Shown: positions 53,876 to 63,516 of the stretch, in pieces
Numbering within the stretch: position 1 is the stretch's first letter
How the letters are laid out: each line of letters starts with the position of its first letter
NCBI RefSeq assembly: GCF_003207815.1
Contig: NZ_NKTX01000005.1
Span: 89,318-153,317 of the forward strand
DNA length: 64,000 nt
Direction: 5' to 3'
Source of the DNA: Komagataeibacter oboediens
GTDB lineage: Bacteria; Pseudomonadota; Alphaproteobacteria; Acetobacterales; Acetobacteraceae
Notes under the pieces: generated by a model
Told to the model about the DNA's origin: nothing
The model's input: only the letters and a program-made list of their open reading frames with translations
Database searches by the model: none
Translations under genes and position numbers: made by a program

Positions 53876-53924
53876 AAAAGTTTTGGGTGCCGCCATTTCT
53901 GGAAATGGGATACCCAAAACTTTT
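53876..53924. repeat. Composite intergenic palindromic repeat, copy 5 (long hairpin)
   Basis: AAAAGTTTTGGGT (53876-53888) and ACCCAAAACTTTT (53912-53924) are perfect 13-bp arms, with a further inner stem CCATTTC/GAAATGG. It lies between the convergent pgm and YaiI genes and is followed by a T-rich run, so it could terminate the plus-strand transcript as a backup. It shares its left half with copies 3 and 4. Confidence 0.8.
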
Positions 53925-54453
53925 ATTTTTTATCAGATGGTTGATCTGGAACATTCCCTGATGCCGAAGGGGGAATGACCGGCGGCCTGCGGTTGTGCCC
54001 AGCCGCCTGCCTGCGTGCCCTGACCACAGCCGTGTCCAACGCGGACAGGAAGGTGGAGCGGTCGGCGCGGGTAAAGCCACGGCTGCCCTGCATGATCGCG
54101 CCGGTATCACGCAGGTCCGTCATCAGGTTGCGCATGGCCAGCGCCATGCCAATCGCATCCTGATCCAGTATCCGCCCACGTGGTTCCAGCACGCAGGCCC
54201 CGTTTGCCACGCAGCGCGCGGCCAGCGGAATATCGGCGGAAATGACAATGTCATGGGTGGTGGCATGTTCGGCGATCCAGTCATCCGCCACATCCATGCC
54301 CTGTGTCACCACCACCCGTTCAATCAGTGGCGTGTCGGGTACCGCAATCATGCGGTTTGACACGACATAGGTATGCAGCCCGTAGCGCAGCGCCACGCGA
54401 TAGGTCTCGTCCCGCACGGGACAGGCATCGGCATCAATGAAAATCCGGGTCAA
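53923..54453 (-). CDS. YaiI/YqxD family protein (DUF188, PIN-like)
   Basis: The 176-residue protein has FIDADACPVRDETYRVALRY at the start, VVSNRMIAVPD, the core ADDWIAEHATTHDIVISADI and LRDTGAIMQGSRGFTRADRS at the C-terminal end of the domain. These acidic residues resemble the metal site of PIN nucleases, but no activity is established for the family. The C-terminal 25 residues are low complexity. It is divergent from the phosphodiesterase gene. Confidence 0.88.
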   Translation of the reverse strand: MTRIFIDADACPVRDETYRVALRYGLHTYVVSNRMIAVPDTPLIERVVVTQGMDVADDWIAEHATTHDIVISADIPLAARCVANGACVLEPRGRILDQDAIGMALAMRNLMTDLRDTGAIMQGSRGFTRADRSTFLSALDTAVVRARRQAAGHNRRPPVIPPSASGNVPDQPSDKK

Positions 54454-54642
54454 TGGATTGCTCCGTCGTGCCGGGCTGTGCGGGACATGGGCCAGTACGT
54501 GGCGTTGTGGCCGGGATGGGGATACGCTGACATGCCTCTTTCCTATGCCCCGGACGACCGTGATGGCAAGTTCGCGGCAGACGGTCTATGTTCCTTTTCC
54601 ATAACGAAACCGATCCGGTTGTGCCGGAGGAAGGAGTGTCCG

Positions 54643-55653
54643 ATGTCGCCATGCCGTAGGCTGCTGTCCTGTCTGATGCTTGTGGCGGGTCTTGTATCCG
54701 GGGCCAGTTCACGACAGGCGCTGGCGGCGGGTTTTGATATTACGGTGCTTGGCGCGCGTGGCGGTCTGGAGGATGGCAATCTGAGCGCCTACATGATTCA
54801 TCCCATAGGCGACCCGCGGGCGATCCTGTGTGATGCGGGCACCGTGCTGCACGGATTGCAGGTGGCCGATCAGCGTGGGGCGCTGGATGATACCCGCCTG
54901 CCTGCGGATGCGACGGAAACCCGGCCGGGGTTCGTGCTGCACCATGGCATTGCGGCCTACCTGATCAGCCACGCGCATCTGGACCATGTGGCCGGGCTGG
55001 TGCTGGTCTCGCCAGATGACAGCGCCAAGTCCATCTATGCCCTGCCCTCCGTCACCACGGTCCTTTCGCGCGACCTGTTCAACGGCGCGGTATGGCCCAA
55101 TAACGGGGATATCGGGCCCCCTCCTCGGCTGGGACTTTACCATTATCAGGATCTTGCGGCGGGCCAGCCGGTTACGCTGGCCCATACGGGATTGCGGGTG
55201 ACGGCCTTCCCGCTCAGTCACGGCAGTGTGGAATCAACAGCCTTCCTGCTTCAGTCCGGCACCGATGCCATGCTTTATTTCGGGGATACGGGGGCGGACG
55301 CGGTTGAACATGGCACGCGACTGCAGGCCATATGGCAGGCAGTGGCCCCGCTGGTCCGCGCGCACCGGTTGCGGGGTATCGTGATTGAATGTTCATATGA
55401 TGATACCCGTCCCGACAGCCAGCTATGGGGGCATCTGTCCCCGCGGTGGCTTTTGCGGGAACTGACGGCGTTGCAGGATACCGCACATACGCCGCTGCGC
55501 GGGATGCCGGTGCTGGTGGCACATATCAAGCCGTCCCTGCGCAGGGACGCGGATCCGCTTTCGGTCATCCCTGCTGAACTGCGGGAGGGGAACAGGGATC
55601 TCGGTGTGAATTTCATCGTGCCGGAACAGGGCATGCGCCTTCAGTGGCGCTGA
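54643..55653 (+). CDS. Exported class II 3',5'-cyclic-nucleotide phosphodiesterase
   Basis: This 336-residue protein has a signal peptide (MSPCRRLLSCLMLVAGLVSG, then ALAAG) and the class II PDE signature AAYLISHAHLDHVAGLVLVS, with HAHLDH at about residue 110, which binds two metals in a metallo-beta-lactamase fold. Later metal ligands are in TAFPLSHGS and MLYFGDTGADA. Class II enzymes hydrolyse cAMP, and periplasmic forms occur in Vibrio and others. ATG 54643 has GGAGGAAGGAG at perfect distance. The in-frame region upstream is open but uninformative. The gene is monocistronic. Confidence 0.88.
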   Translation: MSPCRRLLSCLMLVAGLVSGASSRQALAAGFDITVLGARGGLEDGNLSAYMIHPIGDPRAILCDAGTVLHGLQVADQRGALDDTRLPADATETRPGFVLHHGIAAYLISHAHLDHVAGLVLVSPDDSAKSIYALPSVTTVLSRDLFNGAVWPNNGDIGPPPRLGLYHYQDLAAGQPVTLAHTGLRVTAFPLSHGSVESTAFLLQSGTDAMLYFGDTGADAVEHGTRLQAIWQAVAPLVRAHRLRGIVIECSYDDTRPDSQLWGHLSPRWLLRELTALQDTAHTPLRGMPVLVAHIKPSLRRDADPLSVIPAELREGNRDLGVNFIVPEQGMRLQWR

Positions 55654-55785
55654 CGGGGGTATTCCATTCATGTCGGCCAGAGGGGATGAACGATAGGATT
55701 GTGAAGGGAAAATAATGCGTTTTTACTTCCGGCAGGCAAGGAAATGCGTCACTATTCTCCTTATACGCCAGAGGAGGAGGTCGTC

Positions 55786-55887
55786 ATGCGTTACCTCATG
55801 GACCATGCCCGCGAAGGATTTGGTGTCGCGTTGTTGCTGTGCATGCTGGCAGTTGAGCGTTTTTTCCGAAAACAGGCGGTTCGTTAA
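55786..55887 (+). CDS. Very small membrane protein candidate (33 residues)
   Basis: A 33-codon frame starts at ATG 55786 and ends at TAA 55885-55887. GAGGAGGAGG is placed 5-6 bases before the ATG, an unusually strong ribosome binding site. The product has a short amphipathic start, a hydrophobic stretch GFGVALLLCMLAVERFF and a basic tail, like known small single-pass membrane proteins. A longer version from ATG 55744 (47 residues) also exists. Nothing else in the 430-bp region after the phosphodiesterase gene is coding. Confidence 0.45.
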   Translation: MRYLMDHAREGFGVALLLCMLAVERFFRKQAVR

Positions 55888-56084
55888 GGGCTGCCCAGAC
55901 ATTACGGGATGCAGCGGATGGAATATCCTTCCTTCCAGTACCGCTACCGTTGCTGCGTGCGTATGCATGACATGACGTGTGTTGCTCTGCTCGTCAGGCG
56001 CTGTCCTGTTTTCACACGCAACCGTGGGGCGGTCCGGCGGTTATCCCCGCTTGAAGGTCAGAATGGCTGGAGGGGAGAAAACCA

Positions 56085-56231
56085 ATGCGAAACCTTGCGC
56101 GGATGATGATGATGGTGGCCGTCCTCGGCTGTCTTGCCGGGTGTGACAAGCCGAAGCCCGCCGGTGGCGGGTCGGATGGCGGGGGTGGTCCCGGTGTCAG
56201 TACGCACGGCGGCACCGCGCCGCAGCAGTAA
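56085..56231 (+). CDS. Small predicted lipoprotein (48 residues)
   Basis: The frame from ATG 56085 to TAA 56229-56231 encodes 48 residues. GGAGGGG lies about 10 bases before the start. The product has a basic start, a hydrophobic helix (MMMMVAVLGCLAGC) and a lipobox LAGC, after which comes a Lys/Pro/Gly-rich tail of 28 residues. It should be a lipid-anchored small protein. No function is known; entericidin-like toxins look different. Confidence 0.65.
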   Translation: MRNLARMMMMVAVLGCLAGCDKPKPAGGGSDGGGGPGVSTHGGTAPQQ

Positions 56232-56478
56232 ACCCGCATGTCAGGCAATGTGGATGTATCTGTCCCCGCATGGCCTGCCTGTGGGCGTTGAACAGGCAGC
56301 CCACTGATGAAATTACCGGATCCGCGGGTGTCACCTTTTTGGAAAGACGCTGCCAGAACCATTCGTAAGTGCTTGATTATGGCCGATCGGGCGCGAAAGC
56401 GTGCTGTCGCATGATCCATGTCTTTGCTCCGGGGGGATCCGTGCTGTATCAGCACGGTCCCGGAAAGTGAGGACAATA

Positions 56479-56826
56479 ATGGAAGCTGACATGACATGCC
56501 CCCAGTGCGGGTGCGAACACGTCTATCCCGACGGAAGCCTGTGGAACTGTCCCGAATGTGGATATGAATGGAACCCCGAGGATGCCGGGATGTCCACGGA
56601 TGGTAAGGCTGAAGTGCGTGACGCCAACGGCAATGTGCTGGCCGATGGCGACAGTGTTACCGTGATCAAGGACCTGAAGATCAAGGGGGCGTCCTCGGTC
56701 ATCAAGGGCGGGACGAAAGTGCGCGGCATTCGTCTGGTCGATGCAACGGATGGGCACAACATTGCCTGCAAGATCAGCGGTGTGGGGGCGATCAACCTGA
56801 AATCGGAATTCGTGAAGAAGGCCTGA
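56479..56826 (+). CDS. yjdM: YjdM/PhnA family zinc-ribbon protein
   Basis: The 115-residue protein starts with a zinc ribbon, [10 protein letters not shown] then NCPECGYEW, and then the PhnA core [23 protein letters not shown], which is the conserved SH3-like domain. Named for phosphonate loci, the family's role is not understood and no phn genes are nearby. ATG 56479 follows GTGAGGA. It is alone, convergent with dihydroxyacetone kinase. Confidence 0.93.
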   Translation: MEADMTCPQCGCEHVYPDGSLWNCPECGYEWNPEDAGMSTDGKAEVRDANGNVLADGDSVTVIKDLKIKGASSVIKGGTKVRGIRLVDATDGHNIACKISGVGAINLKSEFVKKA

Positions 56827-56885
56827 ACGGCCTTCCCTGCGGTATGGGCAGGGTCCGGCTGTGGCCTGTCCCCTGCCCTGTCCGG

Positions 56886-58520
56886 TCAGCCTGCGGCCAG
56901 CCCTTCCAGCAGGCGGGCCACGGCCTCGGCGCCCGGATCGGGCACGTCGCGTACCTGTGCGCTGGGCACATAGGCGGCACGTCCGGCGCGGGCGCTGGCC
57001 ATGGTGGTGGTGGAGTTTGCGCCTTCGCGCGCGGCCTGTGCCACGTCGGGCAGGCCGCCGCCGGTGGCAAGGACTTCCAGCGCGGGATACAGCGCGTCGA
57101 TCATGGTGCGGTCGCCCGGTTTTGCGCCGCCGCATGCCATCATATGTTCCAGTCCGTCGCGCAATGCCTGCCGCCATGGTTCCGGGCTGCGCCCGGCGGC
57201 GGAAAACATGATGGCGAACAGCACGCCACTTGATCCACCCGCATGCTGGGTCAGGATATTGCCGATGGTGGTCATGAGGTGATGCGGGTCGGCCAGCGGC
57301 AGGCGGTCGAGTGCCGCCGTAATCTCCCGCGCCGCACCGGCGAAGGTGGAGCCTGCATCCCCATCCCCGATCCGGCCATCCAGTTCGTTCAGCGCCTTTT
57401 CATTGGCGACCAGCACCTGCGCCCCGCGTTCCAGAACACCACGCAGCGCGGGATTGGGCGTGGCGGGATACGGGAAGGCATCGGGCATGGGCGGCATGGG
57501 CGCTATCGCGGGGCTGCCCAGCGGGGCGATGCCCGGCCATGCGCGCGGCTGTGCCGCGGCCTGCAGCGCCGTGGTGATGGCTTCGTCCAGTTCGATCAGC
57601 GTGATTGAAAAGCCGTTCATGTCCAGCGCGGTCATAAGCGGTGCCGGGCCAATGACGTGGGAAACCCGGCGTGCCAGTGGCGTGTGGCTGAAGGCTTCCA
57701 GCAGCAGCGCCATCTCCACTTCCGGAACCGCGCCCAGATTGTTCAGCACCAGTGCGAAGCGGGTGTTGCGCACGGTCGTGGGCAGGCTGGCCTCCAGTGT
57801 GTCGGCGGCCGTGCGCATCAGGTCATCCGCGCGGGCCAGGGTAATGCGCTGGGCACCGGGTTCGCCATGAATGCCAAGCCCCAGTTCGGCCTGATCGGCG
57901 GACAGGCGGCTGGCGCGATCGGGTTCGTAGGGATTGCAGTCCTCCAGCGCCAGGCCGATTGTGCGCATCCGCCTGGCGCCGTCGCGTACGAATTCCGCAA
58001 CCCGGGTCAGCGGCCAGCCCTGCATCGCGCCATATCCCGCCAGCTTGTGCGCCAGCACCGTGCCCGCGACCCCGCGCGGTGTGGCAGAGTCCGGCAGGGC
58101 GATGTCGTCACCCACAATCACCATTTCCACCTGTTTGCCCAGCGCACGCGCACGTTCTGCGGCCAGGCCGAAATTCAGTCGGTCTCCCGTATAGTTCTTG
58201 ACCACCAGCAGGCAGCCTGCATCCCCCGTTGTGGCAAGGATGGCTGCCACGATTGCGTCAACACATGGCGAGGCAAACAGCGCGCCGCAGACCGCAGCCG
58301 TCAGCATGCCACGGCCAACAAACCCGGCATGGGCGGGTTCATGCCCGGACCCACCGCCCGAAATGACCGCAACCTGGGTGCGGTCGGGTTCGCGCTGCAT
58401 GACGACGCAGGTATCGGGATAGCCATCCAGCCGGCACAGGTGGCTACCCGCGGCCGAGCGCAGGAACCCGTCCAGGGCTTCGGTGACAATGGTTTCGCGC
58501 GTGTTGAAAAACCGCTTCAT
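56886..58520 (-). CDS. Fused dihydroxyacetone kinase (DhaK-DhaL)
   Basis: The 544-residue protein joins a DhaK domain and a DhaL domain, as in ATP-dependent eukaryotic-type kinases. DhaK has VISGGGSGHEPAHAGFVGRG, VVKNYTGDRLNFGLAAERAR and the histidine region HKLAGYGAMQGWP. DhaL has LDGRIGDGDAGSTFAGAARE, with the metal aspartates, and HAGGSSGVLFAIMFS. This makes it a complete single-chain enzyme converting dihydroxyacetone to DHAP. Acetic acid bacteria make dihydroxyacetone from glycerol, so the role fits. The aquaporin gene upstream lies in the same direction with about 125 bp between. Confidence 0.92.
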   Translation of the reverse strand: MKRFFNTRETIVTEALDGFLRSAAGSHLCRLDGYPDTCVVMQREPDRTQVAVISGGGSGHEPAHAGFVGRGMLTAAVCGALFASPCVDAIVAAILATTGDAGCLLVVKNYTGDRLNFGLAAERARALGKQVEMVIVGDDIALPDSATPRGVAGTVLAHKLAGYGAMQGWPLTRVAEFVRDGARRMRTIGLALEDCNPYEPDRASRLSADQAELGLGIHGEPGAQRITLARADDLMRTAADTLEASLPTTVRNTRFALVLNNLGAVPEVEMALLLEAFSHTPLARRVSHVIGPAPLMTALDMNGFSITLIELDEAITTALQAAAQPRAWPGIAPLGSPAIAPMPPMPDAFPYPATPNPALRGVLERGAQVLVANEKALNELDGRIGDGDAGSTFAGAAREITAALDRLPLADPHHLMTTIGNILTQHAGGSSGVLFAIMFSAAGRSPEPWRQALRDGLEHMMACGGAKPGDRTMIDALYPALEVLATGGGLPDVAQAAREGANSTTTMASARAGRAAYVPSAQVRDVPDPGAEAVARLLEGLAAG

Positions 58521-58644
58521 CAGTTTGCTTTCTCCCTCGGCGGGCCATGCCGGGCATGGCGGCAGGCGACTATGGCCGTTAATGCCACCCAAGCAAAACA
58601 ACGGAATATGTCATTCGTGGGTTGCGCCAGATGCGGGCCACCCG

Positions 58645-59574
58645 TCAGGCCGGGCCTGCGCCGGGGGGAATGTGGTCGGGATCATCGGGGTGATTGAGCT
58701 TGCGGTGCGGATCATCCAGCCCTGGCACGCGGCCATGATGGCCGAAATTGACCAGTCGTGCCTCCAGCAGGTGCAGCTTGCCCAGAAGATTCATGCGAAT
58801 GGCCATGACCGCAAGCGATGCCCCCGCGAAGGGGCCAACCACATAGATCCACAGCCCCGTCCACTGCCCCGCGAACAGAGCGGGCGCCAATGTGCGCGCG
58901 AAATTGACGCTGTTGCCCGACAGCCATGCGGTAATCGGGTTCATGATCAGGAAAAACAGGCCGCCCGACCATGGTGTGATGAACTTCCATTTCGGGTGGG
59001 CCGCCAGCCAGTACAGCATGGCGATCAGGGCCGCGGTCACGAACATTTCCGACCACATCGCCCACCAGATCGAAATGTGACCATATGGCACGGTCGCCCC
59101 GTAACGTACAGCCACGGCCATATGACCCCACCATGTGATCATCCGGCCTGCCTCATATACTGCAGCCGTGCCAAGGAAGGCGCCAATGACCTGCGCGATC
59201 ATGTAGTTTAGCGCATCGACCCCCCCGATCCGTCTGGCTAGCGAAAATGCCAGCGTGACGGACGGGTTGATATGCGCCCCGCTGACCTTGCCAAATGGTG
59301 TCATGGCCGCCGCTGTGCCCGACAGGCCGAAGCACAGTCCGCATAGTGCGGTCTGTATGTAGGGGTGATGCATGAGCGGCCATGAAAACGGGCTGCCGGG
59401 TGCGGTCAGCAGGATGACGGCGCTCAGGCCGAGCATCATGAGGATGGCGGTGGCGATCGCCTCGCAGAAATACAGTTTCCAGTGAAACGGGTTATGCGGG
59501 TGCGGGTCGCCTGCCAGCGGTCGGTCATGCACATGAATATGCAGATAAGGCAGATGCAGGTGCGGCAGGCGCAT
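58645..59574 (-). CDS. MIP family channel (aquaporin/glycerol facilitator-like) with altered NPA boxes
   Basis: The 309-residue protein has six hydrophobic helices and the duplicated MIP fold. The first NPA box is GAHINPSVTLAFSLARRIGG (NPS) and the second is SGNSVNFARTLAPALFAGQ (NFA), so both asparagines are kept but the following residues differ. The first 35 residues are rich in His and Pro and may be cytoplasmic. It lies upstream of the dihydroxyacetone kinase in the same direction, which would suit glycerol or dihydroxyacetone import, but altered boxes make substrate prediction unsafe. Confidence 0.85.
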   Translation of the reverse strand: MRLPHLHLPYLHIHVHDRPLAGDPHPHNPFHWKLYFCEAIATAILMMLGLSAVILLTAPGSPFSWPLMHHPYIQTALCGLCFGLSGTAAAMTPFGKVSGAHINPSVTLAFSLARRIGGVDALNYMIAQVIGAFLGTAAVYEAGRMITWWGHMAVAVRYGATVPYGHISIWWAMWSEMFVTAALIAMLYWLAAHPKWKFITPWSGGLFFLIMNPITAWLSGNSVNFARTLAPALFAGQWTGLWIYVVGPFAGASLAVMAIRMNLLGKLHLLEARLVNFGHHGRVPGLDDPHRKLNHPDDPDHIPPGAGPA

Positions 59575-59738
59575 GGCCGGTGTCCTTGTTTATGCAACAT
59601 GGGGCCGGCGTAAATGGGCATGGGGGAAGGGTCAGCTTCCGGTGCGCGCCGGTGATGGGGGCGACCATAGCAGCCCCCGCACCTGACGGGTCCGGTTTTG
59701 GCACAATCCAGTCATGCCATCACGAATTCGAAATCGGG

Positions 59739-60215
59739 CTACACCTGTTCCTGTGGGATCGAAGCATCAAGGGCGGCCTGTAATATGTAGGCCGCCGCCA
59801 TCTGGTCCACCACTTCGCCCCGGCGCTGCCGGGTCATGTCGGCTTCCGAAATCAGGAACCGGTTCACGGCAGATGACGACAGCCGTTCATCCCACATCGC
59901 GGCCGGCAGTCCCGTCATGTCCGACAGGTTCAGCGTCCAGTCCCGCGCCGCCTGTGCCGCCGGGCCAAAGCTGCCATCCAGCGACAGCGGCAGCCCGACC
60001 ACCAGTCCCCCCACGTCCTGCGCACGCGCGATCCGGCTGATTTCGGCCGCCACGACCGACAGTTTTCCGCGTTTCAGCCCCATATGGGGGGATGCCAGCA
60101 TCAGCCCCACATCCGACAGGGCGATGCCGATCGTCTTCTTTCCGGGGTCAAGGCCAAGCAGGCGCTGATGGGGGCGCAGGGCCGCGCGCAGATCGCATAT
60201 GTTGAACAGGGGCAT
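59739..60215 (-). CDS. ruvX: Holliday junction resolvase-like RuvX (YqgF)
   Basis: RuvX has an RNase H fold and processes pre-16S rRNA ends and perhaps Holliday junctions. The 158-residue protein has [17 protein letters not shown] with the first catalytic aspartate, [28 protein letters not shown] with the central acidic residues and the terminal [17 protein letters not shown] 60215 gives the family length; the frame is open 154 codons upstream over the gatC region without family content. It is divergent from gatC with 75 bp between, as in many alphaproteobacteria. Confidence 0.93.
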   Translation of the reverse strand: MPLFNICDLRAALRPHQRLLGLDPGKKTIGIALSDVGLMLASPHMGLKRGKLSVVAAEISRIARAQDVGGLVVGLPLSLDGSFGPAAQAARDWTLNLSDMTGLPAAMWDERLSSSAVNRFLISEADMTRQRRGEVVDQMAAAYILQAALDASIPQEQV

Positions 60216-60290
60216 GGTCGGGGGTATGTTCCTTCTCGGTCCTGCGCCGCAGGATATTCTTCCCCTGTTACGATGGAAAGTTATTGCTTC

Positions 60291-60578
60291 ATGTCGCTTG
60301 ATCCCGCGACCGTCCGCCGCATTGCCAGACTGGCACGGATTGGTATTGACGAGTCTGATCTTCCTGCCCTGCAAGGGGAGCTTAACGGGATCCTCGGCTG
60401 GGTCGAGCAGCTGAACGAGGTCGATGTCGAAGGGGTCACCCCCATGGTCGGCACGGGGCACGCGGCCCTGCGCACGCGGCCTGACGTGGTGACCGACGGC
60501 AACTGCCGCGATGCCGTGCTGTCCAATGCGCCCGATGCCGTTGGCCCCTTCTATACCGTGCCCAAGGTTGTTGAATAA
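60291..60578 (+). CDS. gatC: Asp/Glu-tRNA amidotransferase subunit C
   Basis: GatC stabilises the GatCAB complex that amidates Glu-tRNA(Gln) and/or Asp-tRNA(Asn). The 95-residue protein has [38 protein letters not shown] and ends with [14 protein letters not shown], matching the family at full length. ATG 60291 was chosen; ATG 60273 would add six residues. gatA begins one base after its stop, and gatB overlaps gatA, so the three form one operon. Confidence 0.96.
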   Translation: MSLDPATVRRIARLARIGIDESDLPALQGELNGILGWVEQLNEVDVEGVTPMVGTGHAALRTRPDVVTDGNCRDAVLSNAPDAVGPFYTVPKVVE

Positions 60579-60579
60579 G

Positions 60580-62067
60580 ATGAGCCTGACCGAACTGACA
60601 ATTGCCGATGCGGCAGCAGGACTGCGCGCGCGCAAATTCAGCGCCGTGGAACTGGTGCGCGCGCATACGGACGCCATTACGGCGCTGAACCCGCGGCTGA
60701 ACGCCTACATCACCCCCACGGCCGATGCGGCGCTGCAGGCCGCATCCCATGCGGATGAGGCGCTGGCGAAAAATGAGGCCAGGCCCCTGACCGGGATCCC
60801 GCTGGGGATCAAGGACCTGTTCTGCACCCATGGCGTGCGGACCACGGCGGCCAGCAATATCCTGAAGAACTTCGTGCCCCCCTATGAAAGCACGGTGACG
60901 GCCAACCTGCTGCGTGATGGCGCGGTGTTTGTCGGCAAGACCAATCTGGACGAATTCGCGATGGGGTCGGCCAACATCACCTCCGCTTTCGGCCCGGTGG
61001 AAAATCCGTGGAAGCGCAATGGTGACGCCGAAACCAAACTGGTACCCGGCGGGTCGTCGGGTGGTTCGGCTGCCGCGGTGGCTGCGGGCCTTGCCATGGG
61101 TGCGACCGGCACCGATACCGGCGGGTCAATCCGGCAGCCTGCCGCCTATTGCGGCATTGTCGGACTGAAGCCGACCTATGGTCGGTGCAGCCGGTTTGGC
61201 ACCATTGCCTATGCCTCGTCACTGGATCAGGCAGGTCCCATGGCGCGCAGCGTGCGCGACTGCGCGATCATGCTGCAGTCCATGGCGGGGTTCGACCCTC
61301 GTGACAGCACCAGCGTGAACTGCGACGTGCCGGATTATTCTGCAGCTGTTGGCCGCAGCCTGAAGGGGCTGAAGGTCGGTATCCCCGCTGAATACCGTGC
61401 CGAGGGCCTGTCCGCCGAGATCGAGGCGGCATGGCAGCAGGGTATCGAATGGCTGAAGGCCGCAGGGTGCGAGATTGTCGATGTCTCCCTGCCCCACACA
61501 AAATACGGCCTGGCCACCTATTATATTGTCGCCCCTGCCGAATGTTCGTCCAACCTGGCCCGTTATGATGGCCTGCGCTTTGGCGAACGCGTACCTGGCG
61601 ATACGCTGGATGCCATGTATGAAGCCACTCGTCGCGCGGGCTTTGGCCCCGAGGTGCGCCGCCGTATCATGATGGGAACATATGTGCTTTCAGCAGGTTA
61701 CTACGATGCCTACTACCTGAAGGCGCAGAAGGTCCGTAGCCTGATCCGTCGCGACTTTACCGAAAGTTTCCAGAAGGTTGACGTATTGCTGACCCCCACG
61801 GCGCCGACGCCCGCGTTCGCGCAGGGGGAAAAGACGGATGATCCGGTCCAGATGTACCTGAACGATATTTTCACCGTGCCGGCATCCATGGCTGGCATGC
61901 CCGCCATGTCCGTGCCCGTTGGGCTTGGTGCTACCGGTCTGCCGCTCGGCCTGCAGCTGATCGGTCGTCCGTTTGATGAGGAAACCCTGCTTGCCGCAGG
62001 CAGCGCGCTGGAAAATGCGGCGGGCTTCACCCACCGGCCTGCCATCCGTGCGGAGGGCGCGAAATGA
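60580..62067 (+). CDS. gatA: Asp/Glu-tRNA amidotransferase subunit A
   Basis: GatA is the amidase that makes ammonia from glutamine. The 495-residue protein has the Ser-cisSer-Lys triad: lysine in [15 protein letters not shown], the serines in [20 protein letters not shown] and [19 protein letters not shown]. Further segments [16 protein letters not shown] and [19 protein letters not shown] match GatA rather than other amidases. It lies in the gatC-A-B operon and overlaps gatB by 4 bp. The presence of GatCAB suggests that GlnRS and/or AsnRS is absent. Confidence 0.97.
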   Translation: MSLTELTIADAAAGLRARKFSAVELVRAHTDAITALNPRLNAYITPTADAALQAASHADEALAKNEARPLTGIPLGIKDLFCTHGVRTTAASNILKNFVPPYESTVTANLLRDGAVFVGKTNLDEFAMGSANITSAFGPVENPWKRNGDAETKLVPGGSSGGSAAAVAAGLAMGATGTDTGGSIRQPAAYCGIVGLKPTYGRCSRFGTIAYASSLDQAGPMARSVRDCAIMLQSMAGFDPRDSTSVNCDVPDYSAAVGRSLKGLKVGIPAEYRAEGLSAEIEAAWQQGIEWLKAAGCEIVDVSLPHTKYGLATYYIVAPAECSSNLARYDGLRFGERVPGDTLDAMYEATRRAGFGPEVRRRIMMGTYVLSAGYYDAYYLKAQKVRSLIRRDFTESFQKVDVLLTPTAPTPAFAQGEKTDDPVQMYLNDIFTVPASMAGMPAMSVPVGLGATGLPLGLQLIGRPFDEETLLAAGSALENAAGFTHRPAIRAEGAK

Positions 62068-63512
62068 GCTACACACTCGAAGGCCGGACCGGCACGTGGG
62101 AAATCGTGGTGGGCCTTGAAGTCCACGCGCAGGTCATCAGCCACTCCAAGCTGTTTTCTGGTGCCTCCGCTTCCTATGGCGGGGAACCCAATACCCATGT
62201 CAGCCTTGTTGATGCAGGTTTTCCCGGCATGCTGCCGGTCCTGAACCATGAATGCGTGGCGCAGGCCATCCGCACTGGCCTTGGGCTGCGCGCGCGCATC
62301 AATCTGGAAAGCCGGTTTGATCGCAAGAACTATTTTTATGCCGATCTGCCGACCGGTTACCAGATCAGCCAGTTCACCCATCCCATCGTGGGCGAAGGCA
62401 CGGTCGAGATCGAGCTGAGCGACGGGACGGTGCGCCATATCGGCATCACGCGCCTGCATATGGAACAGGATGCAGGCAAGTCCATGCATGATCAGGACCC
62501 GACGCGGTCCTTCATTGACCTGAACCGTGCTGGCGTTGCCCTGATGGAAATCGTCAGCGAACCCGATATCCGCAGTCCGGAGGAAGCTGGCGCCTACCTG
62601 CGCAAGCTGCGCCAGATCCTGCGTTATCTTGGCACGTGCGATGGGAATATGGAGGAAGGGTCCATGCGTGCTGACGTGAACGTGTCGGTGCGCAAGGCGG
62701 GCGAGCCGTTCCGTACGCGCTGCGAGATCAAGAACGTCAACTCCATTCGCTATGTCATGCATGCGATCGAGGTCGAGGCCACGCGCCAGATCGAGGTGTG
62801 GGAAGATGGTGGCGAGGTCGATCAGGAAACCCGCCTCTTTGATCCGTCACGCAACGAAACCCGTTCGCTGCGCAGCAAGGAAGACGCGCACGACTACCGC
62901 TACTTCCCCGACCCCGACCTGCTGCCGCTGGTGGTGGAGCAGGCATGGGTGGATGAACTCGAGCGTGAGCTGCCCGAACTGCCCGACGACAAGCGTGACC
63001 GTTTTATCAGGCAGTATGGCATTCCCCGTTACGACGCCAGCGTGCTGGTGGCCGAGCAGGCTATTGCCGACTACTACGAGGAAGTGGCGAAGGGCCGCGA
63101 TGCCCGCCTTGCCGCCAACTGGGTCACGGGTGACCTGTTTGGTGCGCTGAACCGCACGGGCCGCAGCATTCAGGACACCCCGATTTCGGCGCAGGCGCTG
63201 GGGGGGATGCTGGATCTCATGGCTGACGGGACAATCAATGGCAAGATTGCCAAGGAAGTCTTTGAGGACATGCTGGAAACCGGCGACAGTGCAGCCGATA
63301 TCGTGGAGCGCAAGGGCCTGAAACAGGTCACCGACACCGGTGCGATTGACGCGGCCGTGGCCGACGTTCTGGCGCGCAATGCGGACAAGGTGGAAGAATA
63401 CCGTGGCGGCAAGGATCGGCTGTTCGGATTTTTCGTGGGCCAGGTGATGAAAGCCATGGCTGGCAAGGCCAATCCGGCCATTGTGAATGAGGCCCTGAAA
63501 AAAGTTCTGTAA
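62064..63512 (+). CDS. gatB: Asp/Glu-tRNA amidotransferase subunit B
   Basis: GatB binds the mischarged tRNA and activates its carboxyl with ATP. The 482-residue protein has [60 protein letters not shown] and [20 protein letters not shown], then a C-terminal tRNA-binding YqeY-like tail with [18 protein letters not shown]. The length is normal. It is the last gene of the gatCAB operon and is followed by a stem-loop rich interval and tRNA-Ser. Confidence 0.97.
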   Translation: MSYTLEGRTGTWEIVVGLEVHAQVISHSKLFSGASASYGGEPNTHVSLVDAGFPGMLPVLNHECVAQAIRTGLGLRARINLESRFDRKNYFYADLPTGYQISQFTHPIVGEGTVEIELSDGTVRHIGITRLHMEQDAGKSMHDQDPTRSFIDLNRAGVALMEIVSEPDIRSPEEAGAYLRKLRQILRYLGTCDGNMEEGSMRADVNVSVRKAGEPFRTRCEIKNVNSIRYVMHAIEVEATRQIEVWEDGGEVDQETRLFDPSRNETRSLRSKEDAHDYRYFPDPDLLPLVVEQAWVDELERELPELPDDKRDRFIRQYGIPRYDASVLVAEQAIADYYEEVAKGRDARLAANWVTGDLFGALNRTGRSIQDTPISAQALGGMLDLMADGTINGKIAKEVFEDMLETGDSAADIVERKGLKQVTDTGAIDAAVADVLARNADKVEEYRGGKDRLFGFFVGQVMKAMAGKANPAIVNEALKKVL

Positions 63513-63516
63513 AAAC

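Noticed and set aside
55715..55975. 86-codon frame downstream of the phosphodiesterase gene
   Set aside because: Composition is Cys/Arg-rich with no good ribosome binding site; the smaller in-register frame at 55786 has the strong site instead.
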